Positions 36,409 through 45,417 are shown, numbered from the stretch's first letter. The stretch: DNA of 64,000 nt from JAWKWH01 sp963669415 (GCA_963669415.2 CAXXPS010000002.1:1612001-1676000), one strand, 5' to 3'. A program made the numbers and translations. Notes: a model not told the origin generated them from the letters alone.

Positions 36409-36846
36409 CTACTCAACCGTAATCGTGATGACATCCGAGAAAATCGGAGGGTTGTGCGGGATATGGTCCTTGTCCGCCAACACCATTTGCAAAGTGTGCT
36501 TTCCTGGTGCGAGTTCGAGTGTGGTCTCCGTTTGTCCGCCACCAAAGTGAATGTGATTTTCGTCTGCCGGAATATTGAAGTCGAATTCGTCTTCGCCATC
36601 CTCACCCTTGCCGATCGGTGGCCGGTCGACGAGGAGATGGTGATGGCCCGTATTCTCCTTCTCGGTTCCAGCTGGCGCGACCCCCATACCCATCAGGCCA
36701 AATATGACCCTGACTGGCCCTGTCACCGAGTCACCGTCCTTCAGATTTACAAAATAGACACCGGCGCCATCCGGCGCTGGTGTCTCTCCTGCATGCGCCA
36801 AGCTTCCGGCGCATGTAATCATCAAAGCGAGTGCGAGTTTTTGCAT
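36409..36846 (-). CDS. DUF4399 domain-containing exported protein
   Basis: A 145-residue protein with a signal peptide (LALALMITCAGSLAHA). The body holds the DUF4399 hallmark VIFGLMGMGVAPAGTEKENTG followed by HHHLLVD, then HIHFGGGQTET and PGKHTLQMVLADKDHIPH. The many histidines suggest metal binding, but this is not shown. The start ATG at 36846 has GGAGA upstream; a reading 30 codons longer lacks signal-peptide sense. Periplasmic location expected, function unknown. It stands alone. Confidence 0.9.
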   Translation of the reverse strand: MQKLALALMITCAGSLAHAGETPAPDGAGVYFVNLKDGDSVTGPVRVIFGLMGMGVAPAGTEKENTGHHHLLVDRPPIGKGEDGEDEFDFNIPADENHIHFGGGQTETTLELAPGKHTLQMVLADKDHIPHNPPIFSDVITITVE

Positions 36847-37187
36847 GTTAACTCTCCATGTGTCGTAACCGGTAGCTCTATGATTGTCCGGTTGAATGCG
36901 ATTCACCCATTTCAACCTACAGATATTCGGGGACATTTCATTTCAAATTTGGTGACGGGTATGTGCAATTGACCGGTGTTCTCTGACAACGGGTTGAAGA
37001 CATGGCCAATCAACCAAGTTACGAACTTCAATTGAGCAGATCTGTACGCATTCTTTTGTCCGGCAGTAGTGGACAATTAACGATCGGTCTGCTAATCGCC
37101 ACACCAGTTCGCACCGTATAGTCGGCGCGGAGGCATTTTGGTATTGCCGAATGCCTTGTTAAAACCCGAACAAGCAGGAACCGATAC
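36847..37187. other. 341-bp intergenic region between the DUF4399 gene and rpsU
   Basis: Divergent promoter region. The only coding-like feature is a 39-codon ATG reading at 37002-37121 without family features, which I do not call. Before rpsU a hairpin CTTGTT-N8-AACAAG (37155-37174) sits just ahead of the ribosome-binding site and could influence S21 translation. Confidence 0.45.
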
Positions 37188-37412
37188 GTGCAGGTACTCG
37201 TCCGCGACAACAATGTAGATCAAGCGCTACGCGCGCTTAAGAAAAAGATGCAGCGCGAAGGCATTTTCCGCGAAATGAAAATGCGCGGGCATTATGAAAA
37301 ACCGTCCGAGAAACGCGCCCGTGAAAAGGCAGAAGCGGTTCGCCGCGCTCGCAAGCTGGCGCGCAAACGCGCGCAGCGCGAAGGACTTATCGGTGGTCGC
37401 TCGGGTCGCTAG
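37188..37412 (+). CDS. rpsU: 30S ribosomal protein S21
   Basis: A 74-residue basic protein of the 30S head. MQVLVRDNNVDQALRALKKKMQREGIFREMK is the S21 core, and the Arg/Lys/Ala-rich C-terminus (RRARKLARKRAQRE) is usual in alphaproteobacteria. Translation starts at a GTG at 37188 with AGGAA upstream. Confidence 0.96.
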   Translation: MQVLVRDNNVDQALRALKKKMQREGIFREMKMRGHYEKPSEKRAREKAEAVRRARKLARKRAQREGLIGGRSGR

Positions 37413-37550
37413 TCTATTATGGCCGGTTGACCGACGGTGGTCTGCCGCTTTTTCGTCTTGATCGAACAATAGTTTATGGGCGGTACGGTTTTTTGCCGAT
37501 ACCGCCTTTATCTTAGCTTGCAACCTGGAAGAATCTCGGGGACGTATCTG

Positions 37551-38375
37551 GTGAGCCATCGACATTCGCACATTCGTGGATCAGCGATCGCTTTGTTCAT
37601 CAGCCTGGGATTTCTTGCGGGGTGTCAGACCGGCGGCGGCGAGATTGCCACGATTGAAGTGGCGCAGGGGTCGGAAGAAAACATCGCTTCGCTGACCGCC
37701 GTTATTGAGCGTAGCCCCGATGACCCCGAAGCCTACAATGTCCGGGGAACGGCTTACGGCCGCGGCGGCAAATATCGCGAAGCATTGAAGGACTTCGACC
37801 AGGCGATCGAACTCAATCCGCGCTTCTATCAGGCGTTTGCCAACCGGGCGCTGATCTGGCGTTTTCTCGGTGAGCAAAGCAAGGCCGTCAACGACTACAA
37901 TCAGGCGCTGCGCATCAATCCGTCCTACGACGCCGCCTATATTGGGCGCGGAAACATGTTCCGCAAATCAGGCCGGATCAACGAGGCGTTTCGCGATTTC
38001 CAACGGGCTATTCAGCTCGATACGACGGACGCAAGGGCTTATCACAATCGCGGTCTGATTTATCAGTCCAGGGGTCAGCACAATTTTGCCATTGAAGACT
38101 TCTCAACGGCTATATCGCTGTCACCGGACGCGCCTGAACCCTATAATGGCCGTGGCCTGTCCTATCTGGCGCAGGGTGACGACGAAAATGCCTTTTCCGA
38201 CTTCAACACGGCAATCAAGTTGAACCGCAGTGTGGCGGAAAGCTGGTCCAACCAGGCGTTTGTTTATGAGCAGCGCGGCGAAAAGGCCAAGGCCCGCAAG
38301 TCCTATCAGCAGGCGCTAAAGCTGGATCCGAACTACCAGCCGGCCAGGGATGGCATGAACCGCGTCAGAGGATAA
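37551..38375 (+). CDS. TPR-repeat lipoprotein (NlpI-like)
   Basis: A 274-residue lipoprotein. From the GTG at 37551 a signal peptide leads to the lipobox LAGCQTGGG. Six tetratricopeptide units follow in tandem (for example AYNVRGTAYGRGGKYREALKDFDQAIELNP and AYHNRGLIYQSRGQHNFAIEDFSTAISLSP) and fill the rest of the protein. Membrane-anchored TPR proteins of this kind are scaffolds; E. coli NlpI helps regulate peptidoglycan hydrolases. That role is not proven here. A longer reading from 37476 places odd residues before the signal peptide and is less likely. Confidence 0.88.
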   Translation: MSHRHSHIRGSAIALFISLGFLAGCQTGGGEIATIEVAQGSEENIASLTAVIERSPDDPEAYNVRGTAYGRGGKYREALKDFDQAIELNPRFYQAFANRALIWRFLGEQSKAVNDYNQALRINPSYDAAYIGRGNMFRKSGRINEAFRDFQRAIQLDTTDARAYHNRGLIYQSRGQHNFAIEDFSTAISLSPDAPEPYNGRGLSYLAQGDDENAFSDFNTAIKLNRSVAESWSNQAFVYEQRGEKAKARKSYQQALKLDPNYQPARDGMNRVRG

Positions 38376-38423
38376 CAACTTTCGGGCAGATCGAGCTCAA
38401 GCTACGACAGATCCCGAAACTGA

Positions 38424-39821
38424 TCAGTGATCCATCGCCTTGACGATTTCCTCTGTCATCTTCTTGGCGTCGCCAAGCAGCATCATCGTGCCGTCCTTGT
38501 AGAACAGCGTATTATCGATGCCGGCATAACCGGAACCAAGTGAGCGTTTGACAAACAAACAGGTGCGCGCTTTGTCGACATCAAGGATCGGCATGCCATA
38601 GATAGGCGAGTTCTGGTCGTCGCGTGCTGAGGGATTGGTCACGTCATTCGCGCCGATGACATAAGCCACATCTGCCTGCGCAAACTCGCTGTTGATGTCT
38701 TCGAGTTCAAACACCTCGTCGTAAGGGACGTTGGCTTCGGCCAAGAGCACGTTCATGTGCCCCGGCATGCGCCCGGCAACCGGGTGGATGGCGTATTTGA
38801 CCTCAACACCCGCCTCTTTCAGCTTGTCTGCCATTTCACGCAGCGCATGCTGCGCCTGTGCCACCGCCATGCCGTAGCCAGGAACGATGATGACCTTTGA
38901 GGCGTTGGACATCAGGAAGGCGGCATCGTCTGCAGAACCCTGTTTGACCGTTCGCTCGACACCGTCATCGGCAACAGCGGCTGTCTCGCCGCCAAAGCCG
39001 CCAAGGATGACTGAAATAAACGACCGGTTCATGCCCTTGCACATGATGTAGGACAGGATTGCGCCCGATGAACCAACCAGCGCTCCGGTGACGATCAGAG
39101 CCAGATTGCCAAGGGTGAATCCGATACCGGCAGCAGCCCAGCCGGAGTAGGAGTTGAGCATTGAGACGACGACCGGCATATCAGCGCCGCCGATCGGAAT
39201 GATGATCAGTACACCCAACAGCAGCGACAAAACGACGATCAGCCAGAAAATGAATGTGCTCTCGGTGGCTACTAGCATGATCACAAGGATGACCAAGGCA
39301 ACTGCAATGGCGCCATTGATCATATGCCGCATAGGCAGCATGATCGGCGCACCGGACATGCGGCCATCAAGCTTGAGAAACGCAATGATCGACCCGGTGA
39401 ATGTGATTGCGCCGACGACCACGCCAATCGACATTTCGACCAATGCCTGGCTGTGGATGTCGCCAATGACTCCGATGCCGAAGCTTTCCGGTGAATAGAG
39501 CGCAGCAGCGGCGACCAGAACGGCCGCCAGACCAACCAGCGAATGGAACGCCGCGACCAATTGCGGCATCGAGGTCATTGCAATCCGTCGGGCGATAACC
39601 GCGCCGATGCTGCCGCCAACGGCGATGCCGGCGACAATCATCACAAAACCGCCAAAGCTCGGTGTGGCCAGCGCAAGCGTGGTCACAATGGCGATTGCCA
39701 TGCCGATCATGCCGTAGATATTGCCCTGCCGGCTTGTCGTCGGGTGCGACAACCCTCGCAGCGCCAGGATAAACAGAACGCCTGATATCAGATAAAGGAA
39801 GGCAGCCAGATTCACGCCCAT
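38424..39821 (-). CDS. pntB: NAD(P) transhydrogenase subunit beta
   Basis: The membrane and NADP-binding subunit (465 residues) of the proton-pumping transhydrogenase, which drives NADPH formation from NADH with the proton gradient. About eight or nine membrane helices fill the first 280 residues. The C-terminal NADP domain carries VIIVPGYGMAVAQAQHALREM, HPVAGRMPGHMNVLLAEA, VIGANDVTNPSA and RSLGSGYAG. It follows pntA2 with a 10-bp gap and converges with the TPR gene. Confidence 0.97.
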   Translation of the reverse strand: MGVNLAAFLYLISGVLFILALRGLSHPTTSRQGNIYGMIGMAIAIVTTLALATPSFGGFVMIVAGIAVGGSIGAVIARRIAMTSMPQLVAAFHSLVGLAAVLVAAAALYSPESFGIGVIGDIHSQALVEMSIGVVVGAITFTGSIIAFLKLDGRMSGAPIMLPMRHMINGAIAVALVILVIMLVATESTFIFWLIVVLSLLLGVLIIIPIGGADMPVVVSMLNSYSGWAAAGIGFTLGNLALIVTGALVGSSGAILSYIMCKGMNRSFISVILGGFGGETAAVADDGVERTVKQGSADDAAFLMSNASKVIIVPGYGMAVAQAQHALREMADKLKEAGVEVKYAIHPVAGRMPGHMNVLLAEANVPYDEVFELEDINSEFAQADVAYVIGANDVTNPSARDDQNSPIYGMPILDVDKARTCLFVKRSLGSGYAGIDNTLFYKDGTMMLLGDAKKMTEEIVKAMDH

Positions 39822-39831
39822 CCGTCAGCCC

Positions 39832-40254
39832 TCACTTGTCTTTTTTCTTGTACATGGCGAGCATTCGCTGGGTGACCAGAAAGCCGCCAAAAATGTTGAT
39901 GCTGGCTAGCACCAACGCGATAAAGCCGAAACCCGTCGCCAGACCGCTGGCAGATATGCCGACAGCCAGGAGGGCGCCGACCACGATGACCGAGGAGATG
40001 GCATTGGTTACGGCCATCAACGGCGTGTGAAGCGCCGGTGTCACCGACCAGACGACGTAGTAACCGACGAAAATAGCCAAAACGAAAATGGCAAAGCGAA
40101 ACACGAAGGGATCAATCGCACCGCCGCTGGCCGCGTGGGCCGCCGCGCCGGCTGCATCGGCAGCACCTTCGCTGTTTTCAATGGCCGTGCGAACAGCGCC
40201 GACCGCCTTTTCCAATTGTTCGAGAGCCTGATCGACTGCGCTATCGGCCATCAT
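39832..40254 (-). CDS. pntAB: NAD(P) transhydrogenase subunit alpha, part 2
   Basis: A 140-residue protein with three membrane helices (FRFAIFVLAIFVGYYVVW, AISSVIVVGALLAVG, FGFIALVLASINIFGGFLV), matching the short membrane segment that is fused to the alpha subunit in E. coli but separate in alphaproteobacteria. The N-terminal 45 residues are a soluble Ala/Glu-rich helix. It overlaps the pntA1 stop by 4 bp. Confidence 0.94.
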   Translation of the reverse strand: MMADSAVDQALEQLEKAVGAVRTAIENSEGAADAAGAAAHAASGGAIDPFVFRFAIFVLAIFVGYYVVWSVTPALHTPLMAVTNAISSVIVVGALLAVGISASGLATGFGFIALVLASINIFGGFLVTQRMLAMYKKKDK

Positions 40255-41465
40255 GCACCTCCCTTTGATTTCGAAGCCGCGGTTTTGCGCGACGTTGTCT
40301 TGCGTGGTGCGGATTTCCTCGCAGGCGCTTTCTTGGGCTTGTCAAACGCCGGATGAACGATCGCGCCGCCATGGGTCAGAATCGTCGCCTTGATCAGCTC
40401 ATCTTCAAGATCGAGTGACAGGGTGTTCTTTTCCTTGTCGATCATGGTCTCAAGAAAGGCGTAGAGGTTCTTCGCATACAGCAGAGAAGCCGAGGCGGCG
40501 ATCCTGCCAGGTACGTTGAGGTGTCCGACAATTTTGACATCGCCAACCGAAACGACCTTGCCGGCAACCGCACCTTCGACATTGCCACCGCGCTCGACAG
40601 CCAGATCGACTAGCACGGAGCCGGGCTTCATCGACTTGACCATTGCTGCGGAGACCAGCATGGGCGCCGGGCGACCCGGAATCAAAGCTGTTGTGATGAC
40701 AATGTCCTGTTTAGCGATATGGTCGGCGACAAGCGCAGCCTGCTTTGCCTGATACTCCTTGGACATTTCCTTGGCGTATCCACCTGCAGTCTCCGCCGCC
40801 TTGAACTCCTCATCCTCAACGGCGACAAACTTGCCGCCCAGTGAAGCGACCTGTTCCTTGGCGGCTGGACGAACATCCGTTGCGGTGACAACAGCGCCAA
40901 GACGCCGCGCAGTCGCAATTGCCTGCAAACCAGCGACGCCAGCACCCATAACAAACACCTTCGCGGCAGGGACGGTGCCCGCAGCGGTCATCATCATCGG
41001 CAGCGCACGGTCATATTCGGCCGCAGCATCGATCACCGCCTGGTAGCCTGCCAGGTTGGCCTGCGAGGACAACACGTCCATCACCTGCGCCCGGGTGATG
41101 CGCGGCATGAACTCCATTGCAAATGCCGAAACACCTGCCTTTGCCATCGCTGCAACCTCGGCTTCGTTGCCGTACGGATCCATGGCGGCGATGACGATTG
41201 CACCCTTTTTGCAGCGCTTCAACTCTGCCGCCGACGGACGGCGCACGCGAAGGATTACATCAGCCTTTCCGGCATCGGCCGCCTTGCCGATTTTGGCGCC
41301 GGCGGCTTTGAACTCGGCATCGGGAACCCTGGAACCACCGCCCGCGCCGGTTTCAATAACCACATCAAGCCCAAGGCCAATCATCCGTTTGACGGTTTCA
41401 CGGGAGGCGGCAACCCGGTTTTCATTCGCATCCGTCTCGCGCGCAATGAATATTTGTGAAGCCAA
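40251..41465 (-). CDS. pntAA: NAD(P) transhydrogenase subunit alpha, part 1
   Basis: The soluble NAD(H)-binding subunit (404 residues), related to alanine dehydrogenase. FIARETDANENRVA opens the protein, and KVFVMGAGVAGLQAIATARRLGA is the NAD-binding Rossmann motif, followed by ATDVRPAAKEQVASLGG. The start is a TTG at 41465 with AAGGAAACGG upstream. The last 30 residues form a Lys/Arg/Ala/Thr-rich tail (KKAPARKSAPRKTTSRK) beyond the usual end; it may be a flexible link to the membrane. First gene of the pnt operon. Confidence 0.95.
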   Translation of the reverse strand: MASQIFIARETDANENRVAASRETVKRMIGLGLDVVIETGAGGGSRVPDAEFKAAGAKIGKAADAGKADVILRVRRPSAAELKRCKKGAIVIAAMDPYGNEAEVAAMAKAGVSAFAMEFMPRITRAQVMDVLSSQANLAGYQAVIDAAAEYDRALPMMMTAAGTVPAAKVFVMGAGVAGLQAIATARRLGAVVTATDVRPAAKEQVASLGGKFVAVEDEEFKAAETAGGYAKEMSKEYQAKQAALVADHIAKQDIVITTALIPGRPAPMLVSAAMVKSMKPGSVLVDLAVERGGNVEGAVAGKVVSVGDVKIVGHLNVPGRIAASASLLYAKNLYAFLETMIDKEKNTLSLDLEDELIKATILTHGGAIVHPAFDKPKKAPARKSAPRKTTSRKTAASKSKGGA

Positions 41466-41502
41466 TGTCCGTTTCCTTTCGGGTTGGACGTAAACAAAGT
41501 TA

Positions 41503-41523
41503 GGCCGCCATCATCCGGCGGCC
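41503..41523 (-). terminator. Hairpin between cox subunit IV and the pnt operon
   Basis: GGCCGCC-N7-GGCGGCC, a perfect 7-bp stem 41 bp past the cox subunit IV stop codon and 38 bp before pntAA. On the minus strand TAACTTTGTTT follows, so partial termination is plausible and pnt probably has its own promoter or reads through. Confidence 0.5.
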
Positions 41524-41563
41524 ACTCTTGATTGGTTTGTTCCGTCTCGGTGGTGTTACCGGA

Positions 41564-41791
41564 CTAACGCAGGATTGCCCAGCCAGCGATGCAAATCAGA
41601 ACAAACAGAACGAGCGCCGAGAAAAACCCTGCCGCTGTGTAAAATCCAAAGGCCATCGCCGCCAGCAGAGCTACGCAACCCAAGGTGCCATACTTTGCCA
41701 GGTTGAGGAATACGGCATAGGTTTTTTCATGTTCGGCGTAGTCCATTTCGGCGCCCAACTCGACCGGTCCGGACGGGGTATTGTCAGCCAT
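41564..41791 (-). CDS. aa3-type cytochrome c oxidase subunit IV
   Basis: A 75-residue single-pass or double-pass membrane protein. The soluble front MDYAEHEKTYAVFLNLAKYG is the signature of the bacterial aa3 oxidase subunit IV family, followed by hydrophobic segments GCVALLAAMAFGFY and SALVLFVLICIAGWAIL. It stands apart from the other oxidase genes, as is usual in this order, and lies 98 bp upstream of pntAA. Confidence 0.9.
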   Translation of the reverse strand: MADNTPSGPVELGAEMDYAEHEKTYAVFLNLAKYGTLGCVALLAAMAFGFYTAAGFFSALVLFVLICIAGWAILR

Positions 41792-41877
41792 GGCGGGATA
41801 CTCCTGAATTCAATGATGGCGACATAGCGAATCTGCAATGCAAGAGCAATGGCCACGATTGTCGCGGTGGCTTGTAG

Positions 41878-42765
41878 TTAGTGCTTGCTCAATCCAGAGG
41901 TGAACGCCGCCCTGATGGTCTTCTCAAGTTGAACGATCACCGGGCCTTGTCTTCTGGGATTTACTTGCAGCATCACACGGCCCGGATCAATCGTTCCAAA
42001 ACCGTCTTCGATGGTCAGTTCGCGGCATCCCCCCGGAATGCAACTGCGTGACATGGGCGCAATGGCCATGCCCGAACGCATCGCCGCCTCCAGGCCATTG
42101 TTGGCGTTGCAGTTATATACAATCCTGTAGTCGATGCCCGCTTCGCCAAGGGACTGCAGTGCATAATCGCGGCACCATCCTCCGGTAACCCACGGGCTTT
42201 TTCTCTCATACATGGCGATGGGCAGGGGACGCCGCAAATGTACGTCATGATTGATGGAAGTCACCCAGACCGATGGATCGATGAAGACGAGTTCCCCGCG
42301 CATGGCCTCCGGAAAAGCAAATACCACCGCCAAGTCAAGTTCGTCATTATCGATCGCTTCTGGAAACTCACACGACGTCGCCACCACAGCGGAAACCTCC
42401 ACATCGGGGTGTTTCTTTGCGAATTTGGCCAAGACTTCCGGCAGGATGGAGGTTGAATATTCTTCCGGAATGCCAACCCGCACTTCACCTTGCAACGGAT
42501 CAGCGCGCAGCATGTCAGCAGTTTCGTCCAGCAGCGACACGACCTTCCGTGCGTTCGCCAGCAGTTGATGTCCCTTCCCCGTCAGGTCGATTCCGCGCGC
42601 GTTTCGCACAAACAGGGGCTCTCCAATAATTTCCTCGAGCCGCTTCATCTGAATGCTCACCGCCGATTGGGTGCGACCGATGGTTTCTCCAGCGCGGGTA
42701 AAATTGCGGCTACTTGCAACGGCGACAAATGTCCGGAGCAAGTCGCTCTCAAGCGGTATGGTCAT
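41878..42765 (-). CDS. LysR family transcriptional regulator
   Basis: A 295-residue LysR protein. The N-terminal winged helix-turn-helix is clear (DLLRTFVAVASSRNFTRAGETIGRTQSAVSIQMKRLEEIIGEPLFVRN). A periplasmic-binding-like effector domain follows from about residue 90 (VRVGIPEEYSTSILPEVLAKFAKKHPDVEV). LysR proteins often control the divergent neighbour, here the small ORF at 42875; the 109-bp gap between them is AT-rich. The effector is unknown. Confidence 0.94.
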   Translation of the reverse strand: MTIPLESDLLRTFVAVASSRNFTRAGETIGRTQSAVSIQMKRLEEIIGEPLFVRNARGIDLTGKGHQLLANARKVVSLLDETADMLRADPLQGEVRVGIPEEYSTSILPEVLAKFAKKHPDVEVSAVVATSCEFPEAIDNDELDLAVVFAFPEAMRGELVFIDPSVWVTSINHDVHLRRPLPIAMYERKSPWVTGGWCRDYALQSLGEAGIDYRIVYNCNANNGLEAAMRSGMAIAPMSRSCIPGGCRELTIEDGFGTIDPGRVMLQVNPRRQGPVIVQLEKTIRAAFTSGLSKH

Positions 42766-42874
42766 TTCGCAAACTTCTTCTCATGCCTTCGAATGTTCAA
42801 ACTACATTATCATAAAAAAATTCAATGGCTCGTATTAAATCTATTCGTTTGTCAAATCCCTCGATACCGCCGAT

Positions 42875-43129
42875 ATGGGCCCCATGCGAAGCGAAGCACA
42901 CACCTATTTCTGGGCCCCAGACATCAAACTGCAGGGCCTCACCTGGAGCAAGACAAAGCTTTATCTCTCAGAATGGCGTCTGGAGAGGATACGAAAACAG
43001 GCTTTGGCTGATGTCATCACCAAAGGCGACCGCCGACTTCTGGAAGATGCAGGGATCGACCCGGATAACCCACCAAACCAACGGTCGGGAATTCAGGATC
43101 AGGAGATAATTTTCGGTAACCAGCTATAG
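42875..43129 (+). CDS. Small DUF1127-like protein candidate
   Basis: An 84-residue reading, divergent from the LysR gene. Its middle, LYLSEWRLERIRKQALADVITKGDRRLLEDAGIDP, looks like the helix and L-x-D-x-GI ending of DUF1127 proteins, which are frequent and short in this order and bind RNA in a known case. The front (RSEAHTYFWAPDIKLQGLTW) is not part of that pattern. No clear ribosome-binding site precedes the ATG at 42875 or the one at 42884, so the start is uncertain. It converges with livF, 22 bp apart. Confidence 0.45.
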   Translation: MGPMRSEAHTYFWAPDIKLQGLTWSKTKLYLSEWRLERIRKQALADVITKGDRRLLEDAGIDPDNPPNQRSGIQDQEIIFGNQL

Positions 43130-43151
43130 CCAAGCCGACGGTCGGCAGATG

Positions 43152-43985
43152 TTACGCCAGCCAGCGCTTGCGCCGCTTGTAGTGCTTCACGTTCTTGAAG
43201 CTCTTGCGCCCTTCACCGCCAACGCCAAGATAGAACTCCTTGACGTCCTCGTTCTCACGCAGCGCCTTGGCCTCACCATCGAGAACCACCCGGCCGGATT
43301 CGAGGATGTATCCATAGTCGGCATAACGCAACGCAATGTTGGTATTTTGCTCGGCCAAAAGGAGCGAAACTCCTTCTTCCGAATTCAATTTCTTGACGAT
43401 TTCGAAGATTTCCTCGACCAGTTGCGGTGCAAGGCCCATTGACGGTTCATCAAGTAGAATCATCGTTGGCCGGCTCATCAATGCCCGTCCTATTGCGCAC
43501 ATCTGCTGTTCGCCGCCAGATGTATAGCCAGCCTGACTGGATCGCCGTTCGCGAAGACGCGGGAAATAGTCGTAGACCATTTCCAGATCTTGCTTGACCT
43601 TCGCGCTGCCATCGCGGCGTGTGAACGCACCGGTCATCAAGTTTTCTTCAATGGTCAGATGCCCGAAACAATGCCGGCCTTCCATCACCTGGATGCAGCC
43701 GCGGCGTACCAACTCGTTTGGTGACAACGCTTCGACCTGGTCGCCGTTAAAGACGATATTGCCCTTGGTGACTTCACCGCGCTCGGCGTGGAGAAGGTTG
43801 GATATCGCCTTCAGCGTTGTTGTCTTTCCAGCGCCATTGGCGCCGAGAATGGCCACGATACCGCCCTTGGGAACCGTCAGGGAAACACCTTTCAACACCA
43901 GGATGACGTGATTGTAGATCACCTCGATATTGTTGACCTCAAGCAGGGTCTTGGCTGGTTCAACGGCAGCAGCGGCTTCGGCCAT
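43152..43985 (-). CDS. livF: HAAT-type ABC transporter ATP-binding protein (LivF-like)
   Basis: A 277-residue ATPase of a Liv-type importer. Walker A is GANGAGKTT, the signature appears as TSGGEQQMCAIGRALM, Walker B as MILLDEPSMGLAP, and the switch region as LLLAEQNT. The C-terminal 25 residues are unusually basic (FKNVKHYKRRKRW), an extension typical of the copies in acyl-CoA synthetase operons. It is separated from the binding-protein gene by a strong hairpin. Confidence 0.92.
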   Translation of the reverse strand: MAEAAAAVEPAKTLLEVNNIEVIYNHVILVLKGVSLTVPKGGIVAILGANGAGKTTTLKAISNLLHAERGEVTKGNIVFNGDQVEALSPNELVRRGCIQVMEGRHCFGHLTIEENLMTGAFTRRDGSAKVKQDLEMVYDYFPRLRERRSSQAGYTSGGEQQMCAIGRALMSRPTMILLDEPSMGLAPQLVEEIFEIVKKLNSEEGVSLLLAEQNTNIALRYADYGYILESGRVVLDGEAKALRENEDVKEFYLGVGGEGRKSFKNVKHYKRRKRWLA

Positions 43986-44010
43986 GGATGGTCTCCAGTC
44001 AGTAGAGGAT

Positions 44011-44035
44011 GGCCCCGGCGAAATTCGCCGGAGCC
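44011..44035 (-). other. Intercistronic hairpin after the binding-protein gene
   Basis: Ten-base-pair stem GGCUCCGGCG/CGCCGGGGCC with a five-base loop (one G-U pair), 12 bp after the binding-protein stop codon and without a U tract. Such stem-loops protect the 3' end of the abundant binding-protein mRNA and lower expression of the gene behind it. Confidence 0.7.
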
Positions 44036-44047
44036 AAAAGTATCAGA

Positions 44048-45340
44048 TCAGTTGCATGCACGCGGCGTGATGTTGTTCTCAGCTGCAAAGGCTTCCGAGT
44101 CGGCTGCGATCAGCGGATCGATCACGCTGCGGTCAGAAGCAATCCAGTCGGTGATAAGAGACCATTTTTTGGTGCTCGCATCCCATTGCTGGACCTTGCC
44201 CAGTCCGGAACCACCATGATTGGCGCAAGTTACCTGGATTTCCGCTGCATAATCGGGAAGACCAAGTTCAGCCAACCTTTCATTGGTCAGGTTCAGCGCT
44301 TCAAGGCCGTCACGCATCATCACGGAGGTAATGTCGGTGGTATTGTGGATTTCCATCGCCTTGCGGGCAGCTTCAGATGCAATCACCGCATAGTACATTC
44401 CGCGGCTGTACAGCACCTCACCCGCGTGGCTGCCGTCGCCTGCCGCTTTACCCGCATCGAGGACATATTTCTTCATGTCGTCGTATAGCGGATAGTCGGT
44501 GCCGGTTCCGTGCAGTGCCAGGGACTTATAGCCATTGGCGCCGTCACCTGCCGGAAGCACGTCATTTTCAGAACCTGACCACCAGACGCCAATGAATTTT
44601 TCCATCGGGAAGCGGATGTTGGCAGCTTCCTGAATCGCCACCTGGTTCATCACGCCCCAGCCCCACATGAAGACATAGTCGGGCCGGTCGCGGCGGATCT
44701 GCAGCCAGGTTGCCTTTTGTTCCTGACCCGGATGATCAACCGGAAACAGGCTCAGCTCAAATCCATGTTTGCTTGCAAGTGCTTCGAGCGTCGGAATTGG
44801 CTCCTTGCCATAGGCAGAGTTGTGATAGACCAGCGAAATTTTTTTGCCGCTCAGGTTCCCGCCTTCCTGCTCCATGGCATGATTGACTGCAATCGATGCG
44901 CCATCCCAGTACGATGCCGGGAAATTGAAAATCCACTCAAACACCTTGCCGTTTGCCGCTGATGTGCGGCCATAGCCGGAAGACAATACCGGGATGCCAT
45001 CCGCAGATGCTTTTGGAATCAACTGGTATGTGATGCCTGTCGACAAAGGTTGATAAAGCAATGCGCCCTGGCCTTTGGTGGACTCATAGCATTCAACACC
45101 CTTTTCCGTGTTGTAGCCGGTTTCACATTCCAGAACCTGGATTTTCTGGCCATTGATACCGCCATCACGCTCATTGAGGAGCGTAAAATAGTCGGCATAA
45201 CCGTCAGCAAATGGAATACCGTTCGGGCCATATGGTCCGGTCCGGTAGCTGAGCGACGGAAATACAAGATCCGCAAATGCGGTTCCGGTTCCCATCACAA
45301 CGGCCAGTGCCGCCACAGTCAGAATTTTGGTCTTTCTCAT
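44048..45340 (-). CDS. ABC transporter substrate-binding protein (HAAT family)
   Basis: A 430-residue periplasmic binding protein of the Leu/Ile/Val-binding type. The signal peptide is KTKILTVAALAVVMGTGTAFA. The mature protein begins DLVFPSLSYRTGPYGPNGIPFADGY and continues with NERDGGINGQKIQVLECETGY, a conserved family block. It is longer than LivK (about 350), matching the subgroup encoded with acyl-CoA synthetases. The start at 45340 has GGAGGAA upstream. The ligand is not known; a hydrophobic carboxylic acid is inferred from the operon. Confidence 0.93.
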   Translation of the reverse strand: MRKTKILTVAALAVVMGTGTAFADLVFPSLSYRTGPYGPNGIPFADGYADYFTLLNERDGGINGQKIQVLECETGYNTEKGVECYESTKGQGALLYQPLSTGITYQLIPKASADGIPVLSSGYGRTSAANGKVFEWIFNFPASYWDGASIAVNHAMEQEGGNLSGKKISLVYHNSAYGKEPIPTLEALASKHGFELSLFPVDHPGQEQKATWLQIRRDRPDYVFMWGWGVMNQVAIQEAANIRFPMEKFIGVWWSGSENDVLPAGDGANGYKSLALHGTGTDYPLYDDMKKYVLDAGKAAGDGSHAGEVLYSRGMYYAVIASEAARKAMEIHNTTDITSVMMRDGLEALNLTNERLAELGLPDYAAEIQVTCANHGGSGLGKVQQWDASTKKWSLITDWIASDRSVIDPLIAADSEAFAAENNITPRACN

Positions 45341-45417
45341 CAAGGTTCCTCCCGTTGATGTTGGTACGTTCAACTCCTCCACCACCACTTTTGGGATGGC
45401 TGAAGTTATCTTATCCC

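Noticed and set aside
37002..37121. 39-codon ATG reading before rpsU
   Set aside because: Weak upstream GA stretch only, no signal peptide or family; could be chance.
38390..38419. TTTCGGG/CCCGAAA repeat between the TPR gene and pntB
   Set aside because: The spacer is 16 bases and no T-run follows on either strand; too weak to call a bidirectional terminator.
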